Positions 41,992-51,081 of a stretch of 64,000 bases of DNA are shown one piece after another. Position 1 is the first letter of the stretch. Every line of letters starts with the position of its first letter. The stretch is from JALORV01 sp963702595 (GTDB taxonomy: Bacteria > Pseudomonadota > Gammaproteobacteria > Burkholderiales > Burkholderiaceae_F), in contig CAVPDC010000012.1 in the NCBI GenBank assembly GCA_963702595.1, positions 1 through 64,000 of the forward strand, in the 5' to 3' direction. The notes under the pieces are model-generated. The model worked only from the letters and a program-made list of their open reading frames with translations, searched no databases and was not told where the DNA came from. Made by a program: the position numbers and the translations under genes.

Positions 41992-44900
41992 CTAGGCCGC
42001 CTCGGCCGTGAGCCGCACTGCGCCTTCGATGTCCACAGCGACGATGCGCGAAACACCCTGCTCCTGCATCGTCACGCCGATCAACTGCTGCGCCATTTCC
42101 ATTGCGATCTTGTTGTGCGTGATGAACAGGAACTGTGTGTTTTCGGTCATCGACTCGACCAGCCGGCAGAAGCGCTCGGTATTCGCATCATCGAGCGGCG
42201 CATCCACCTCGTCCAGCAGGCAGAACGGCGCCGGATTGAGCTTGAACAGCGCAAAAACCAGCGCCGTGGCTGTCAGGGCCTTTTCACCTCCGGACAGCAG
42301 GTGAATCGAGCTGTTGCGCTTGCCGGGTGGCTGCGCCATCACCTGCACGCCCGCATCGAGGATCTCCTCGCCCGTCATCAGCAGGCGAGCTTCGCCGCCG
42401 CCGAAAAGCTTCGGGAAGAGCTGACCGAAATGCGCGTTCACCTGGTCGAAGGTCTGCTGCAGCATGTCGCGTGTCTCGCGATCGATCTTGCGGATGGCGT
42501 CTTCGAGCGTGTCAATCGCTGACCGGAGATCGGTCGACTGGGAGTCAAGGAACGTCTTGCGCTCGCGCGAGGTGGTGAGCTCTTCGAGCGCCGCCAGGTT
42601 CACGGCTCCCAAAGCCGCGATGTCCTGAGCCAGCCGTGTGATCTCAGCCTGCAGGGCGGCCGCCTTGATTTGCGGCGTCAGCTTCTGGTGGAGCTCAGCC
42701 TCGTCGGCGCCAACCTCGGCAAGCTGGGAGGCAAACTGTTCGGCGGCCAGTCGAGCCGCCTGCTCCCTCAGCTGCAGCTCGGTGAGTTTTTGGCGCCGTG
42801 GCTCGAGTTCGCGCTCGAGTGTCAGGCGACGCTCGTCGGTGGCGCGCAATTGCTGGCCGAGTTCGTCAAGCCTGCTGCGGGCCTGCCGCAGATCCTCCTC
42901 GGCGGCGGCCCGCTTGCCGAGCCAGCCATCGAGGCCCGCGCGCACAGCGCCGTCGTCAAGTCGGGTGAGTTCCTCACCGGCGGACGCGATGTCTGCCTCG
43001 AGTCGCGCGGCATCAGAAGCCGCGACCTCGGCAGCGTGCGCGACATCGCTCTGGCGCTCCCGATTGGACGCCAGCGCGAACTCGATCTGCTTCCACGCGG
43101 CTTCGAGCGCGCGCTGCTCGTCGCGCGCGGCCCGCAACGTCTGATCCGCCTGTTCGTAGCTCGAGCGTGCGGACTCGACCGCCTCCTGGCGCGACGCCAG
43201 TTCGCCATCGAGCAACTGGAAGCGACCGTCGGCGTCGTTGCGTGCCGTTCGCAGTTCGTGTTCGTGGGCCTCGATTTCCGCGAGCTCCCCCTCGATCTGT
43301 CCGCTGCGATGCCTGACGCGCTCGATGAGCTCACCCAACCGCACGGCCTCGATCTGCACGCCATGCAGTACACCACGCACGCGCTCGACCTCGCGCCGGC
43401 TCGCGGCCAGTTGCTCCTGTGCCTCGCGCAGCGCACCTTCGGAACGCGCCAGCGATGCCGTGCGTTCCTCGACGATCAGTCGTTGGGCACGGATTTCCTT
43501 GTCGAGGTTCTCGATCTCGAGACGCCGCGCAAGCAGACCCGACTTCTCGTCATCGGCGGCAAAGAAGCGCACGCCGTAACGCGATACGAGATGGCCATTG
43601 GCCACCACGAACTGCCCCCCGACCGGTAGCTGGTCACGCGCCGCGATCGCCGTGGCCAGATCAGGCGCGACAAAGACGTTCGCCAGCCAGTCGTTGAGGA
43701 CGGCCGCCAGCGCGGCGTCGTGGCCCCGTACGCGATCGGACAGTCGCGCGAAGCCGGGCATGTGTCCGCCCTCGCGTGTGACCGCACCGGTGGTCGAGTA
43801 GAAAGCAACCCGTGCGGGCGGCGCGCTGGCTGCCAGGCCGCCGACCGTATCGAGGCGTCCAACCTCCACACCTTCGACACGCTCGCGCAGCACAGCCTCG
43901 AACGCCGTTTCCCAGCCGTGCTCCACGCTCAGCTTGCGAAAGAGCCGCGGCAATCCATCCAGGCCCTGCGCTGCCAGCCAGGGATCGAGCCGCGTATCCG
44001 CCTCGACGCTCGCCTGCACCTGCCGCAGCGCGGCTAGGTGCGCCTCGATCCGCGTCAGAGCCTCCTGTTCACGCTGCTTCGCATCGACGTGCTCCTGCCG
44101 TTCCCGAGTGGCAGTCGCGACGCGCCCCTCGGCCGCGGTGAGCGCGGCGGAGTGCTGCCCCAGTTCGCGTTCCAGAGTCGCGACCTGTTCGCGCATCGAT
44201 GCAAGTCGCGCTTCGTCGGGCGAACCGATGGACGCCCGCTCTTCATCCAGGCGTTCGCGCCGCTGCTGCAGCTGGGAGAGTTGGCGGTCGACGTTGCGCT
44301 GTTCCCCCGCAGCCGCCTCGATCGCCTGCTCGGACAGCGCAGCGTCCGCGCGTGCGGCCGTCATCGCCTCGCGTGCCAGCTGATAGGCGTTCTCCAGCCC
44401 CGGCAGTCCGCCTTCATGTTCGGCGCAGCGGACCTGCGCCTGCGCAAGTTGAGAGGTGGCGTCACCGATGCTCTGGATCAGGGCGGCGGCACGCGCAAGC
44501 AGGTCGGACCGTTCCTCGAGACGGCGCTCTCGGTTGGCCTTGAGCGTCTCGATCTGCGCGGCCAGCCGGTTGCGGCCCTCGACGATCATGCGGATCTCGG
44601 ACTCGAGCCGAGCCACCTCGGCGTTGACCTGCAGCAGGCCGCCTTGTGCTTCATGGACAGCGTCGTTCGCGCCATAGTGGCTCGTGCGGACCTCCTCCAG
44701 CTCGCGCTCTGCGGCGCGCAGGTCGGCCACATGCGATTCCAGCGCCGTCGTGCGCGCCTCCATGTCGCGCATGACCTTGTCGCGTTCGGACTCTGCCTCG
44801 CGCCGCCGCGACAGCCACAACAATTGCTGCTGCTCGTCGTGCGCGACCTGCAGGTCGCGGTAACGCGCGGCGACTTCGGCCTGCTGTTCGAGTCGACCGA

Positions 44901-45513
44901 TCTGGCTGTCGAGTTCGCGCACGATGTCTTCGACCCGCGTCAGGTTGTCGCGCGTGTCGGCCAAGCGATTCTCGGTCTCGCGCCGACGTTCCTTGTACTT
45001 CGAGATACCGGCAGCTTCCTCGAGGAAGATCCGCAGCTCCTCGGGCCGAGCCTCGACGATGCGAGAGATCATTCCCTGGCCGATGATCGCGTAGGCGCGC
45101 GGGCCAAGCCCGGTTCCCAGGAACATGTCGTGCACGTCGCGGCGCCGCACGTTCTGGTTGTTGATCACGTAGTTCGAAGTCCCGTCGCGCGTCAGCACAC
45201 GCTTGACCGAGATCTCGGCGTACTGGCCCCAGGCGCCGCCGATGCGGCCATCGGAGTTGTCGAAGACAAGTTCGACGCTGGCGCGGCCGGCGGGTTTGCG
45301 GTTCACCGAGCCATTGAAGATGACGTCCTGCATCGACTCGCCGCGCAGCTCGGCGGCCTTGCTTTCACCGAGCACCCAGCGAACGGCGTCGATGACGTTG
45401 GACTTGCCGCAGCCGTTGGGGCCGACAACCCCGACGAGGCTGCCGGGAACATCAATAGGGGTCGGGTCGATGAACGACTTGAACCCGGCGAGCTTGATCT
45501 GCCGAAGGCGCAC
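41992..45513 (-). CDS. smc: Chromosome segregation protein SMC
   Basis: The ATPase core of condensin, which compacts and separates chromosomes. The GTG at 45513 gives 1173 residues beginning MRLRQIKLAGFKSFIDPT, the family start; an in-frame extension of 59 residues upstream was rejected. The Walker A is VGPNGCGKSNVIDAV (about 32-46). Two long coiled coils flank a hinge (about 510-650). The C-terminal head has the LLSGGEKALTATAL signature and the Walker B FCLLDEVDAPLDDAN. No strong Shine-Dalgarno was seen. It heads the smc-zipA-ligA-MTIP-def unit. Confidence 0.96.
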   Translation of the reverse strand: MRLRQIKLAGFKSFIDPTPIDVPGSLVGVVGPNGCGKSNVIDAVRWVLGESKAAELRGESMQDVIFNGSVNRKPAGRASVELVFDNSDGRIGGAWGQYAEISVKRVLTRDGTSNYVINNQNVRRRDVHDMFLGTGLGPRAYAIIGQGMISRIVEARPEELRIFLEEAAGISKYKERRRETENRLADTRDNLTRVEDIVRELDSQIGRLEQQAEVAARYRDLQVAHDEQQQLLWLSRRREAESERDKVMRDMEARTTALESHVADLRAAERELEEVRTSHYGANDAVHEAQGGLLQVNAEVARLESEIRMIVEGRNRLAAQIETLKANRERRLEERSDLLARAAALIQSIGDATSQLAQAQVRCAEHEGGLPGLENAYQLAREAMTAARADAALSEQAIEAAAGEQRNVDRQLSQLQQRRERLDEERASIGSPDEARLASMREQVATLERELGQHSAALTAAEGRVATATRERQEHVDAKQREQEALTRIEAHLAALRQVQASVEADTRLDPWLAAQGLDGLPRLFRKLSVEHGWETAFEAVLRERVEGVEVGRLDTVGGLAASAPPARVAFYSTTGAVTREGGHMPGFARLSDRVRGHDAALAAVLNDWLANVFVAPDLATAIAARDQLPVGGQFVVANGHLVSRYGVRFFAADDEKSGLLARRLEIENLDKEIRAQRLIVEERTASLARSEGALREAQEQLAASRREVERVRGVLHGVQIEAVRLGELIERVRHRSGQIEGELAEIEAHEHELRTARNDADGRFQLLDGELASRQEAVESARSSYEQADQTLRAARDEQRALEAAWKQIEFALASNRERQSDVAHAAEVAASDAARLEADIASAGEELTRLDDGAVRAGLDGWLGKRAAAEEDLRQARSRLDELGQQLRATDERRLTLERELEPRRQKLTELQLREQAARLAAEQFASQLAEVGADEAELHQKLTPQIKAAALQAEITRLAQDIAALGAVNLAALEELTTSRERKTFLDSQSTDLRSAIDTLEDAIRKIDRETRDMLQQTFDQVNAHFGQLFPKLFGGGEARLLMTGEEILDAGVQVMAQPPGKRNSSIHLLSGGEKALTATALVFALFKLNPAPFCLLDEVDAPLDDANTERFCRLVESMTENTQFLFITHNKIAMEMAQQLIGVTMQEQGVSRIVAVDIEGAVRLTAEAA

Positions 45514-45605
45514 GAGTGTCTGAGCGGGAAATTGAGGTGTCTGCCCCAAACGCAACCGGTGTCGAGCATTGTTCCGAATCTGCGCGGGGATGAAAAATGC
45601 CTTCG

Positions 45606-45611
45606 TATAAT
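45606..45611 (+). promoter_or_regulatory. queF: Candidate -10 box of queF
   Basis: A perfect TATAAT on the plus strand, about 60 bases before the queF ATG, in the 157-base gap between divergent smc and queF. No good -35 box is at the right distance. I looked for a preQ1 riboswitch in the short leader and did not see one. Confidence 0.4.
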
Positions 45612-45670
45612 AACAGCGCACATCCTCCTCGCTGCGGCGTCCCGCACGCATGCGAACGCAAGCAGCGACC

Positions 45671-46093
45671 ATGGCCACCCGCCCCAGCAAGAAGCTTGAG
45701 ACGTTCCCGAACCCGGCGCCGGAGCGCGATTACCTCGTCCACATCGAGGTGCCCGAGTTCACCTGCCTGTGCCCTCTGACCGGACAGCCGGATTTCGCCA
45801 CGCTGATCCTCGACTACGTGCCGGACCGACGCAACGTCGAGCTGAAGGCGCTCAAGCTCTACGTGTGGTCGTACCGCGACGAGGGAGCTTTCCATGAAGC
45901 CGTTACCAACCGGATCCTCGACGACCTGGTGTCTGCCCTGGCGCCGCGTTTCGCCCGGCTGACCGCGAAGTGGTACGTGCGCGGCGGGATCTTCACGACG
46001 GTCGTCGCCGAGCACCGCAAGAAGAGCTGGAAGCCGCCCCAGAGGGTCGACCTGGGCCTCATCGAGGTCGAAGGCACGCCGACGCGGGGCTGA
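45671..46093 (+). CDS. queF: NADPH-dependent preQ0 reductase
   Basis: Reduces 7-cyano-7-deazaguanine (preQ0) to preQ1 for the queuosine tRNA modification. A 140-residue protein of the short, unimodular QueF type, like that of Bacillus, not the double-length E. coli type. The catalytic Cys is C34 in FTCLCPLTGQPDF, the Asp follows seven residues later, and WSYRDEGAFHEAVTNRI carries the Glu/His substrate motif. I chose the ATG of MATRPSKKLE; seven residues upstream in frame were dropped. Its stop is two bases before the dapC start, so the two are co-translated. Confidence 0.95.
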   Translation: MATRPSKKLETFPNPAPERDYLVHIEVPEFTCLCPLTGQPDFATLILDYVPDRRNVELKALKLYVWSYRDEGAFHEAVTNRILDDLVSALAPRFARLTAKWYVRGGIFTTVVAEHRKKSWKPPQRVDLGLIEVEGTPTRG

Positions 46094-46095
46094 AC

Positions 46096-47280
46096 GTGAA
46101 TCCTGATCTGCGCCGGTTGCAGCCTTATCCGTTCGAACGCCTGCGGCAGCTGTTTGCAGGGACCACGCCGCCGGCAAACCTGGCACCGATCAACCTCTCG
46201 ATCGGCGAGCCGAAGCATGCGACCCCGCGACTTATCTTCGATGCACTGACCGCGGCGCTGCCGGGGCTCGCACAGTACCCGGTGACGGCCGGAATTCCGG
46301 CGTTGCGCGAGGCACTCGCGAGCTGGCTGACACGGCGCTTCGACGTGCCCGCCGTCGATCCCGGATCGCAGGTGTTGCCGGTCATCGGAACGCGCGAGGC
46401 GCTCTTCGCCATCGCGCAGACCGTCATCGACCGTTCCCGCAAGGCGCGCGTCGTCTCGCCGAATCCGTTCTATCAGATCTACGAAGGCGCCGCGCTGCTC
46501 GCCGGCGCCGACCCGGTATTCCTGCCCACGACCGCGGGAGGCGACTTCCGCATGGCATTCGAGACGCTGACGCCGGGTGACTGGGACGGTGTGCAACTCG
46601 TCTACGTCTGCTCCCCCGGCAACCCGACCGGCCGCGTGATGGCCCTGGACGAGTGGCGGCAACTCTTCGAGCTGTCGGCCCGCCACGGCTTCGTCATTGC
46701 CGCCGACGAGTGCTACTCGGAGATCTACTTCGACGAATCAAATCCGCCGCTGGGCGCGCTTCAGGCCGCGCAGATGCTCGGCAACGACCGCTATGAGCGG
46801 CTGATCACCTTCGGCAGCCTGTCCAAACGTTCGAATGCGCCCGGTCTGCGCAGCGGCTATGTGGCGGGCGACGCTGAAGTCATTCGCCAGTTCCTCCTGT
46901 ACCGCACGTACCACGGCAACGCGATGAGCCCGCCGGTACAGAGTGCCAGCATCGCGGCCTGGAAGGACGAGGCGCACGTAGTCGAGAACCGGCGCCTGTA
47001 CGCACAGAAGTTCGCACAGGCGCAGCCGGTGATCGCGCGCCGCCTGCCCTGCGACATGCCGGACGCCGCGTTCTATCTCTGGGCACGCTCCCCGATCGAC
47101 GACGCGGAGTACGCGCGCAGACTGCTGGCCGAGAGGAATGTCACCGTGCTGCCCGGCAGTTTCCTGTCGCGCAACGTCGGTGGGCGCAACCCCGGCGCCG
47201 GCTACGTCCGGATCGCGCTCGTGGCGGAGCCGGCTGAGTTGGCCGAGGCAGCCGAGCGCATCGCCTCACTTCAACTCTGA
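46096..47280 (+). CDS. dapC: Succinyldiaminopimelate transaminase
   Basis: A PLP aminotransferase that converts N-succinyl-2-amino-6-ketopimelate to succinyl-diaminopimelate. I chose GTG at 46096, giving 394 residues beginning MNPDLRRLQPYPFERLRQLFAG. Motifs are LSIGEPKHATP, VYVCSPGNPTGRVM, ADECYSEIYFDE and the PLP-Lys site FGSLSKRSNAPGLRSGYVAG. The enzyme just before (DapD) and just after (DapE) in the pathway are encoded next, which settles the substrate among class I aminotransferases. Confidence 0.93.
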   Translation: MNPDLRRLQPYPFERLRQLFAGTTPPANLAPINLSIGEPKHATPRLIFDALTAALPGLAQYPVTAGIPALREALASWLTRRFDVPAVDPGSQVLPVIGTREALFAIAQTVIDRSRKARVVSPNPFYQIYEGAALLAGADPVFLPTTAGGDFRMAFETLTPGDWDGVQLVYVCSPGNPTGRVMALDEWRQLFELSARHGFVIAADECYSEIYFDESNPPLGALQAAQMLGNDRYERLITFGSLSKRSNAPGLRSGYVAGDAEVIRQFLLYRTYHGNAMSPPVQSASIAAWKDEAHVVENRRLYAQKFAQAQPVIARRLPCDMPDAAFYLWARSPIDDAEYARRLLAERNVTVLPGSFLSRNVGGRNPGAGYVRIALVAEPAELAEAAERIASLQL

Positions 47281-47298
47281 CTTCAGCGAAGGATTCCG

Positions 47299-48108
47299 AT
47301 GTCAATCGAACAGACGATCAACGACGCCTGGGAACAGCGCACCAGCCTGGCTCCAGGAACCGCATCCGCGGCGATCAGCGAGGCCGTGAGCCAGGCGATT
47401 GCCGACCTGAACGCCGGGCGCCGACGCGTCGCCGAGAAACTGAACGGAGAGTGGGTCACGCATCAGTGGCTCAAGAAGGCGGTGCTGCTGTCGTTCCGCC
47501 TCAATGACAACGTCCCGATACATGCCGGCGAACTCGGCTTCTACGACAAGGTGCGACCGAAGTTCTCGCACCTCGACGCCGAACACATGCGTGCCACCGG
47601 CGTTCGCGTCGTGCCGCCTGCCGTCGCCCGCCGTGGCAGCTACATCGCCAAGAACGTCGTCCTGATGCCGTCCTACGTCAACATCGGCGCCTACGTCGAC
47701 GAGGGCACGATGGTCGATACCTGGGCCACGGTCGGCTCGTGCGCGCAGATCGGCAAGAACGTCCATTTGTCGGGCGGCGTCGGCATCGGCGGTGTGCTCG
47801 AACCACTGCAGGCCAATCCGACGATCATCGAGGACAACTGCTTCATCGGTGCCCGCTCGGAAGTCGTCGAGGGTGTCATCGTCGAGGAGAACGCGGTACT
47901 CGGCATGGGGGTCTTCATTGGCCAGAGCACCAAGATCTTCAACCGCGAGACCGGCGAGATCTCCTACGGCCGCGTGCCCGCGGGCTCGGTCGTCGTCGCC
48001 GGTTCCCTGCCCTCGCGCGAGTGCAACCTCTACTGCGCGGTCATCGTCAAGCAGGTGGATGCGAAGACGCGGGCGAAGACCAGCATCAATGAACTGTTGA
48101 GGACGTAG
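47299..48108 (+). CDS. dapD: Tetrahydrodipicolinate N-succinyltransferase
   Basis: Uses succinyl-CoA to succinylate tetrahydrodipicolinate in lysine and peptidoglycan precursor synthesis. A 269-residue protein, close to the E. coli 274. An N-terminal helical part (IEQTINDAWEQRTSL) precedes a left-handed beta helix (about 95-250, with MPSYVNIGAYVDEGTMVDTWATVGSCAQIG). ENCFIGARSEVVEGVIVEENAVLGMGVFIGQSTKI (quoted parts only) forms the active-site turn. GAAGGATT lies just ahead of the ATG. Confidence 0.96.
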   Translation: MSIEQTINDAWEQRTSLAPGTASAAISEAVSQAIADLNAGRRRVAEKLNGEWVTHQWLKKAVLLSFRLNDNVPIHAGELGFYDKVRPKFSHLDAEHMRATGVRVVPPAVARRGSYIAKNVVLMPSYVNIGAYVDEGTMVDTWATVGSCAQIGKNVHLSGGVGIGGVLEPLQANPTIIEDNCFIGARSEVVEGVIVEENAVLGMGVFIGQSTKIFNRETGEISYGRVPAGSVVVAGSLPSRECNLYCAVIVKQVDAKTRAKTSINELLRT

Positions 48109-48178
48109 GCACGGCCGCAGCGGTGTGTTTGGCGTGCTCGCGGTTCGTCGGCCGACGCTCAAGCCGCGGGGGCTCCCG

Positions 48179-48540
48179 CCTTTCTTGTTTCGCCAAGAAA
48201 GGTGGGCCAAAGAAGGCGATCGCACGAGGCCGGCCTTCGGCTGCCCTTGCGCTGCAGGGCGTCATCGGGCCGTGAGCGAAACTCGCCCGATCGCGGCGGC
48301 GACCCCGAGCGGACGAACACCTTCGCCGTGCCGATGCTGCGAAACGCGACCCTTTGGATGCCTTCGAAGGCGCCGAGCAGCGCAACGGGCGCGGGAGCCT
48401 TTAAAGGCCCGCCTGTCTGAGCGACCGCAGGGAGCAAGGTTGCGGGCCCGCCCGCGACCGCGAGCAGCACAGGGCACCCGCAGGGCGCCTTCGTAGGCGC
48501 GGCTTTCTTTGGTTACTTTCTTTGCCAAGACAAAGAAAGT
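48179..48540. repeat. MITE-like palindromic element with hairpin ends
   Basis: A 362-base block between dapD and pilU whose two ends are imperfect inverted copies of about 40 bases (48179-48217 and 48501-48540). Each end is itself a hairpin: CCTTTCTTG/CAAGAAAGG on the left and ACTTTCTTTG/CAAAGAAAGT on the right. CCAAAGAAGGC on the left pairs with GGCTTTCTTTGG on the right. The interior is GC-rich with further palindromes (CCTTCGAAGG, GCCTTTAAAGGC) and no credible gene. Similar TTTCTTTGGTTACTTTC sequences are, to my knowledge, dispersed repeats in beta- and gammaproteobacterial genomes. The rest of 48109-48713 shows nothing I can name. Confidence 0.65.
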
Positions 48541-48713
48541 CACGGGCCGCGCTGCCCTGAAGCGCGCGGTGGCAGGCAGAAAGAGCAGGCCGTAGAGTGT
48601 TCCAGCGTCGGCCCTGCGCCCCCTTACGCCCTCTTTTCATCCAATCGGACGGATTCGCAACCGCCCGCCTGCGGCCGTATGCTTTGCGTCTCAGTAGCCC
48701 TAGGTCCCACGTC

Positions 48714-49865
48714 ATGTCGACTACTCCCACGTCGCTCGAGCGCCTGTTCGGCCTGATGGCTGAAAAGCAGGCGTCGGACCTGTTCCTTTCGGTCGGGTCG
48801 CCGATCACGATCAAGATCAACGGCGTGTGTGTGCCGATCAACCAGGAGCGCCTCGCCCCCCAGGCGATCGTCTCGCTGCTGGCTGAGCGCTTGACCGACG
48901 CTCACTTCCGGGAACTCGAGGACTCGCGCGAACTGAACATCGGCCTGCCGGTGCAGGGGATCGGCAGCTTCCGGCTCTCTGCGTTCCTGCAGCGCGGCTC
49001 GATCTCCGCCGTGGTCCGCTTCATTCCGCACGACATACCGAAGCTCGATGCCCTGCACCTGCCCGAGATCCTCAAGGACCTCATCATGGAGCGGCGCGGA
49101 CTGATACTGGTGGTGGGCGCGGCAGGCTCGGGCAAGTCGACGACCATCGCCTCGATGATCGATCATCGCAACGAGCTGATCACCGGGCACGTGCTGACCT
49201 TCGAGGACCCAATCGAGTTCCTGTTCCGCAACAAGAAGTCGATCATCAACCAGCGCGAGATCGGCTCCGATGCCCGGACGCTGCAAGTGGCCCTGCGCAG
49301 CGCAATGCGGCAGGCACCGGATGTCATCTTCATCGGAGAGATCCGCGACCGCGACACGATGAGCGCGGCGCTCGCCTATGCGATGTCGGGCCACCTGGTG
49401 GTCGCCACGCTGCACGCCACGAACAGCGCCCACGCGCTGAATCGCGTCATCAGCTTCTACCCGCCGGAAACGCGCCAGGCGTTCTTCCAGGACCTTTCGG
49501 TCGCCGTCAAGGCGATCGTGTCGCAGCGTCTGGTGCGGTCGAAGCGCGGCGGGCGGGTGCCGTCCGTCGAAGTACTGATGAACACGCGCCACATTGCCGA
49601 CCTGATCGAGCGCGGCGACGTGCAGGCAATCAAGGAAGCGATGGAGCAGAGCCTGGCGCCCGAGAGCATGTCGTTCGAGCAGAGCCTGTACTCGCTGATA
49701 CAGGCCGACCAGATCACGCGGGAGGACGCCCTATCCGCGGCGGACTCGCAGAACAACCTTCTGTGGTTTATCAACAATGCCGGCAAGGCCCGTGCGCAGA
49801 TGCAGCGCGAGCGCGAGGAGACCGGCTCGGACGCCTCCTTCTCCGAGTTCACGCTGAACATCTGA
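48714..49865 (+). CDS. pilU: PilT/PilU-type twitching motility ATPase
   Basis: A hexameric cytoplasmic ATPase that powers type IV pilus retraction. The ATG of MSTTPTSLERLFGLMAEKQASDLFLSVG gives 383 residues; a 39-residue extension that reads back from non-coding sequence was dropped. Walker A is VVGAAGSGKSTTIASM, Walker B FIGEIRDRDTM, and the His box VATLHATNSAHAL. The length and the long C-terminus with ENNL-like LLWFINNAGKARAQ favour PilU, the accessory retraction motor, over PilT. No other pilus gene is here. Confidence 0.87.
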   Translation: MSTTPTSLERLFGLMAEKQASDLFLSVGSPITIKINGVCVPINQERLAPQAIVSLLAERLTDAHFRELEDSRELNIGLPVQGIGSFRLSAFLQRGSISAVVRFIPHDIPKLDALHLPEILKDLIMERRGLILVVGAAGSGKSTTIASMIDHRNELITGHVLTFEDPIEFLFRNKKSIINQREIGSDARTLQVALRSAMRQAPDVIFIGEIRDRDTMSAALAYAMSGHLVVATLHATNSAHALNRVISFYPPETRQAFFQDLSVAVKAIVSQRLVRSKRGGRVPSVEVLMNTRHIADLIERGDVQAIKEAMEQSLAPESMSFEQSLYSLIQADQITREDALSAADSQNNLLWFINNAGKARAQMQREREETGSDASFSEFTLNI

Positions 49866-49944
49866 CGCCGCCGCAGGCGGCACGGGTCAGCCGCTACAAT
49901 CCGCGCGCTTCGCACGTGCACTGATGCTGCGTGCGGCCGCACGC

Positions 49945-51078
49945 ATGCACCCGACCCTCGAACTCGCCCGCGAACTGATCTCCCGGCAATCCGTCACGCC
50001 CTATGACGGTGGCTGCCAGCCCCTGATCGCCGCGCGACTGGCCCCCTTGGGCTTCACCGCTGAAATCCTCTCCAGCAACGGCGTGACGAACCTATGGCTG
50101 CGGCGCGGCCGCGCCGCGCCGGTATTCGTCTTTGCGGGGCACACGGATGTCGTTCCGACCGGGCCGCTCGACCAGTGGAGCTCGGACCCCTTCACGCCGA
50201 CTCTCCGCGATGGCGTCCTCGTCGGGCGTGGAGCCGCGGACATGAAGAGTTCGATCGCCGCTTCCGTGGTGGCCGCCGAGGAGTTCGTGCGCGCGCAGCC
50301 CAACCATCGCGGGTCAATCGCGTTTCTCTTGACCTCGGACGAGGAAGGCCCGGCGACCGACGGGACGACCAAGGTGGTGGAAGCCCTGCGCACCCGTGGC
50401 GAGGCAATCGACTACTGCATCGTCGGCGAGCCGACCTCGGTCGACCGGCTCGGCGACACGATTAAGAACGGGCGACGCGGCTCCCTCTCGGGACGACTGA
50501 CCGTGCAGGGCGTGCAGGGGCACGTGGCCTACCCTCACCTGGCCCGCAACCCGGTCCACATGCTGGCGCCGGCACTCGCCGAACTCGCGGCCACCGGCTG
50601 GGACGACGGTGACGAGTTCTTCCCGCCAACGACCTTCCAGGTCTCGAACATCCATGCCGGAACCGGCGTCGGTAATGTCATTCCCGGGACCTGCAGCGTC
50701 GACTTCAACTTCCGCTTCGCGCCGGCGTCGACAGCCGAGGATCTGCAGCAACGCGTCGCGGAGGTGCTGCGCAAGCACGAGGTCGCGCATGAACTCGACT
50801 GGACCCTCGGCGCACAGCCTTTTCTCACGCCGCGCGGCGAGCTTTCGCAGGCCATCAGCGCCGCGATCGAACAGACGACCGGGATCAGCCCGGAGTTGTC
50901 CACCACCGGCGGGACGTCCGACGGTCGCTTCATCGCCACGTTGTGTCCGCAGGTCATCGAGTTCGGTCCGCCGAACTCGACCATCCACAAGATCAACGAG
51001 CAGATCGCCGTGTCCGACCTCGAACCGCTCAAGAATGTTTATCTGGGTACGCTGGTGCGCCTTCTGGCCGCGGAATAG
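49945..51078 (+). CDS. dapE: Succinyl-diaminopimelate desuccinylase
   Basis: A dinuclear zinc peptidase-family enzyme that releases succinate to give LL-diaminopimelate, following DapC. The ATG of MHPTLELARELISRQSVTPYDGGC gives 377 residues. Metal and catalytic residues are visible in FVFAGHTDVVPTGP, LVGRGAADMKSS and LTSDEEGPATDGT, and the C-terminal STTGGTSDGRFIA and EFGPPNSTIHKINE stretches match the family. Its stop is three bases before prmB. Confidence 0.96.
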   Translation: MHPTLELARELISRQSVTPYDGGCQPLIAARLAPLGFTAEILSSNGVTNLWLRRGRAAPVFVFAGHTDVVPTGPLDQWSSDPFTPTLRDGVLVGRGAADMKSSIAASVVAAEEFVRAQPNHRGSIAFLLTSDEEGPATDGTTKVVEALRTRGEAIDYCIVGEPTSVDRLGDTIKNGRRGSLSGRLTVQGVQGHVAYPHLARNPVHMLAPALAELAATGWDDGDEFFPPTTFQVSNIHAGTGVGNVIPGTCSVDFNFRFAPASTAEDLQQRVAEVLRKHEVAHELDWTLGAQPFLTPRGELSQAISAAIEQTTGISPELSTTGGTSDGRFIATLCPQVIEFGPPNSTIHKINEQIAVSDLEPLKNVYLGTLVRLLAAE

Positions 51079-51081
51079 ACC

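Noticed and set aside
45612..45670. PreQ1 riboswitch ahead of queF
   Set aside because: The short leader lacks the A-rich tail and the hairpin pattern expected of preQ1 aptamers.
48125..48543. Small ORFs of 70-120 codons within the inverted-repeat element
   Set aside because: Frames on both strands follow from the GC-rich repeat, with no start signals or recognisable domains.
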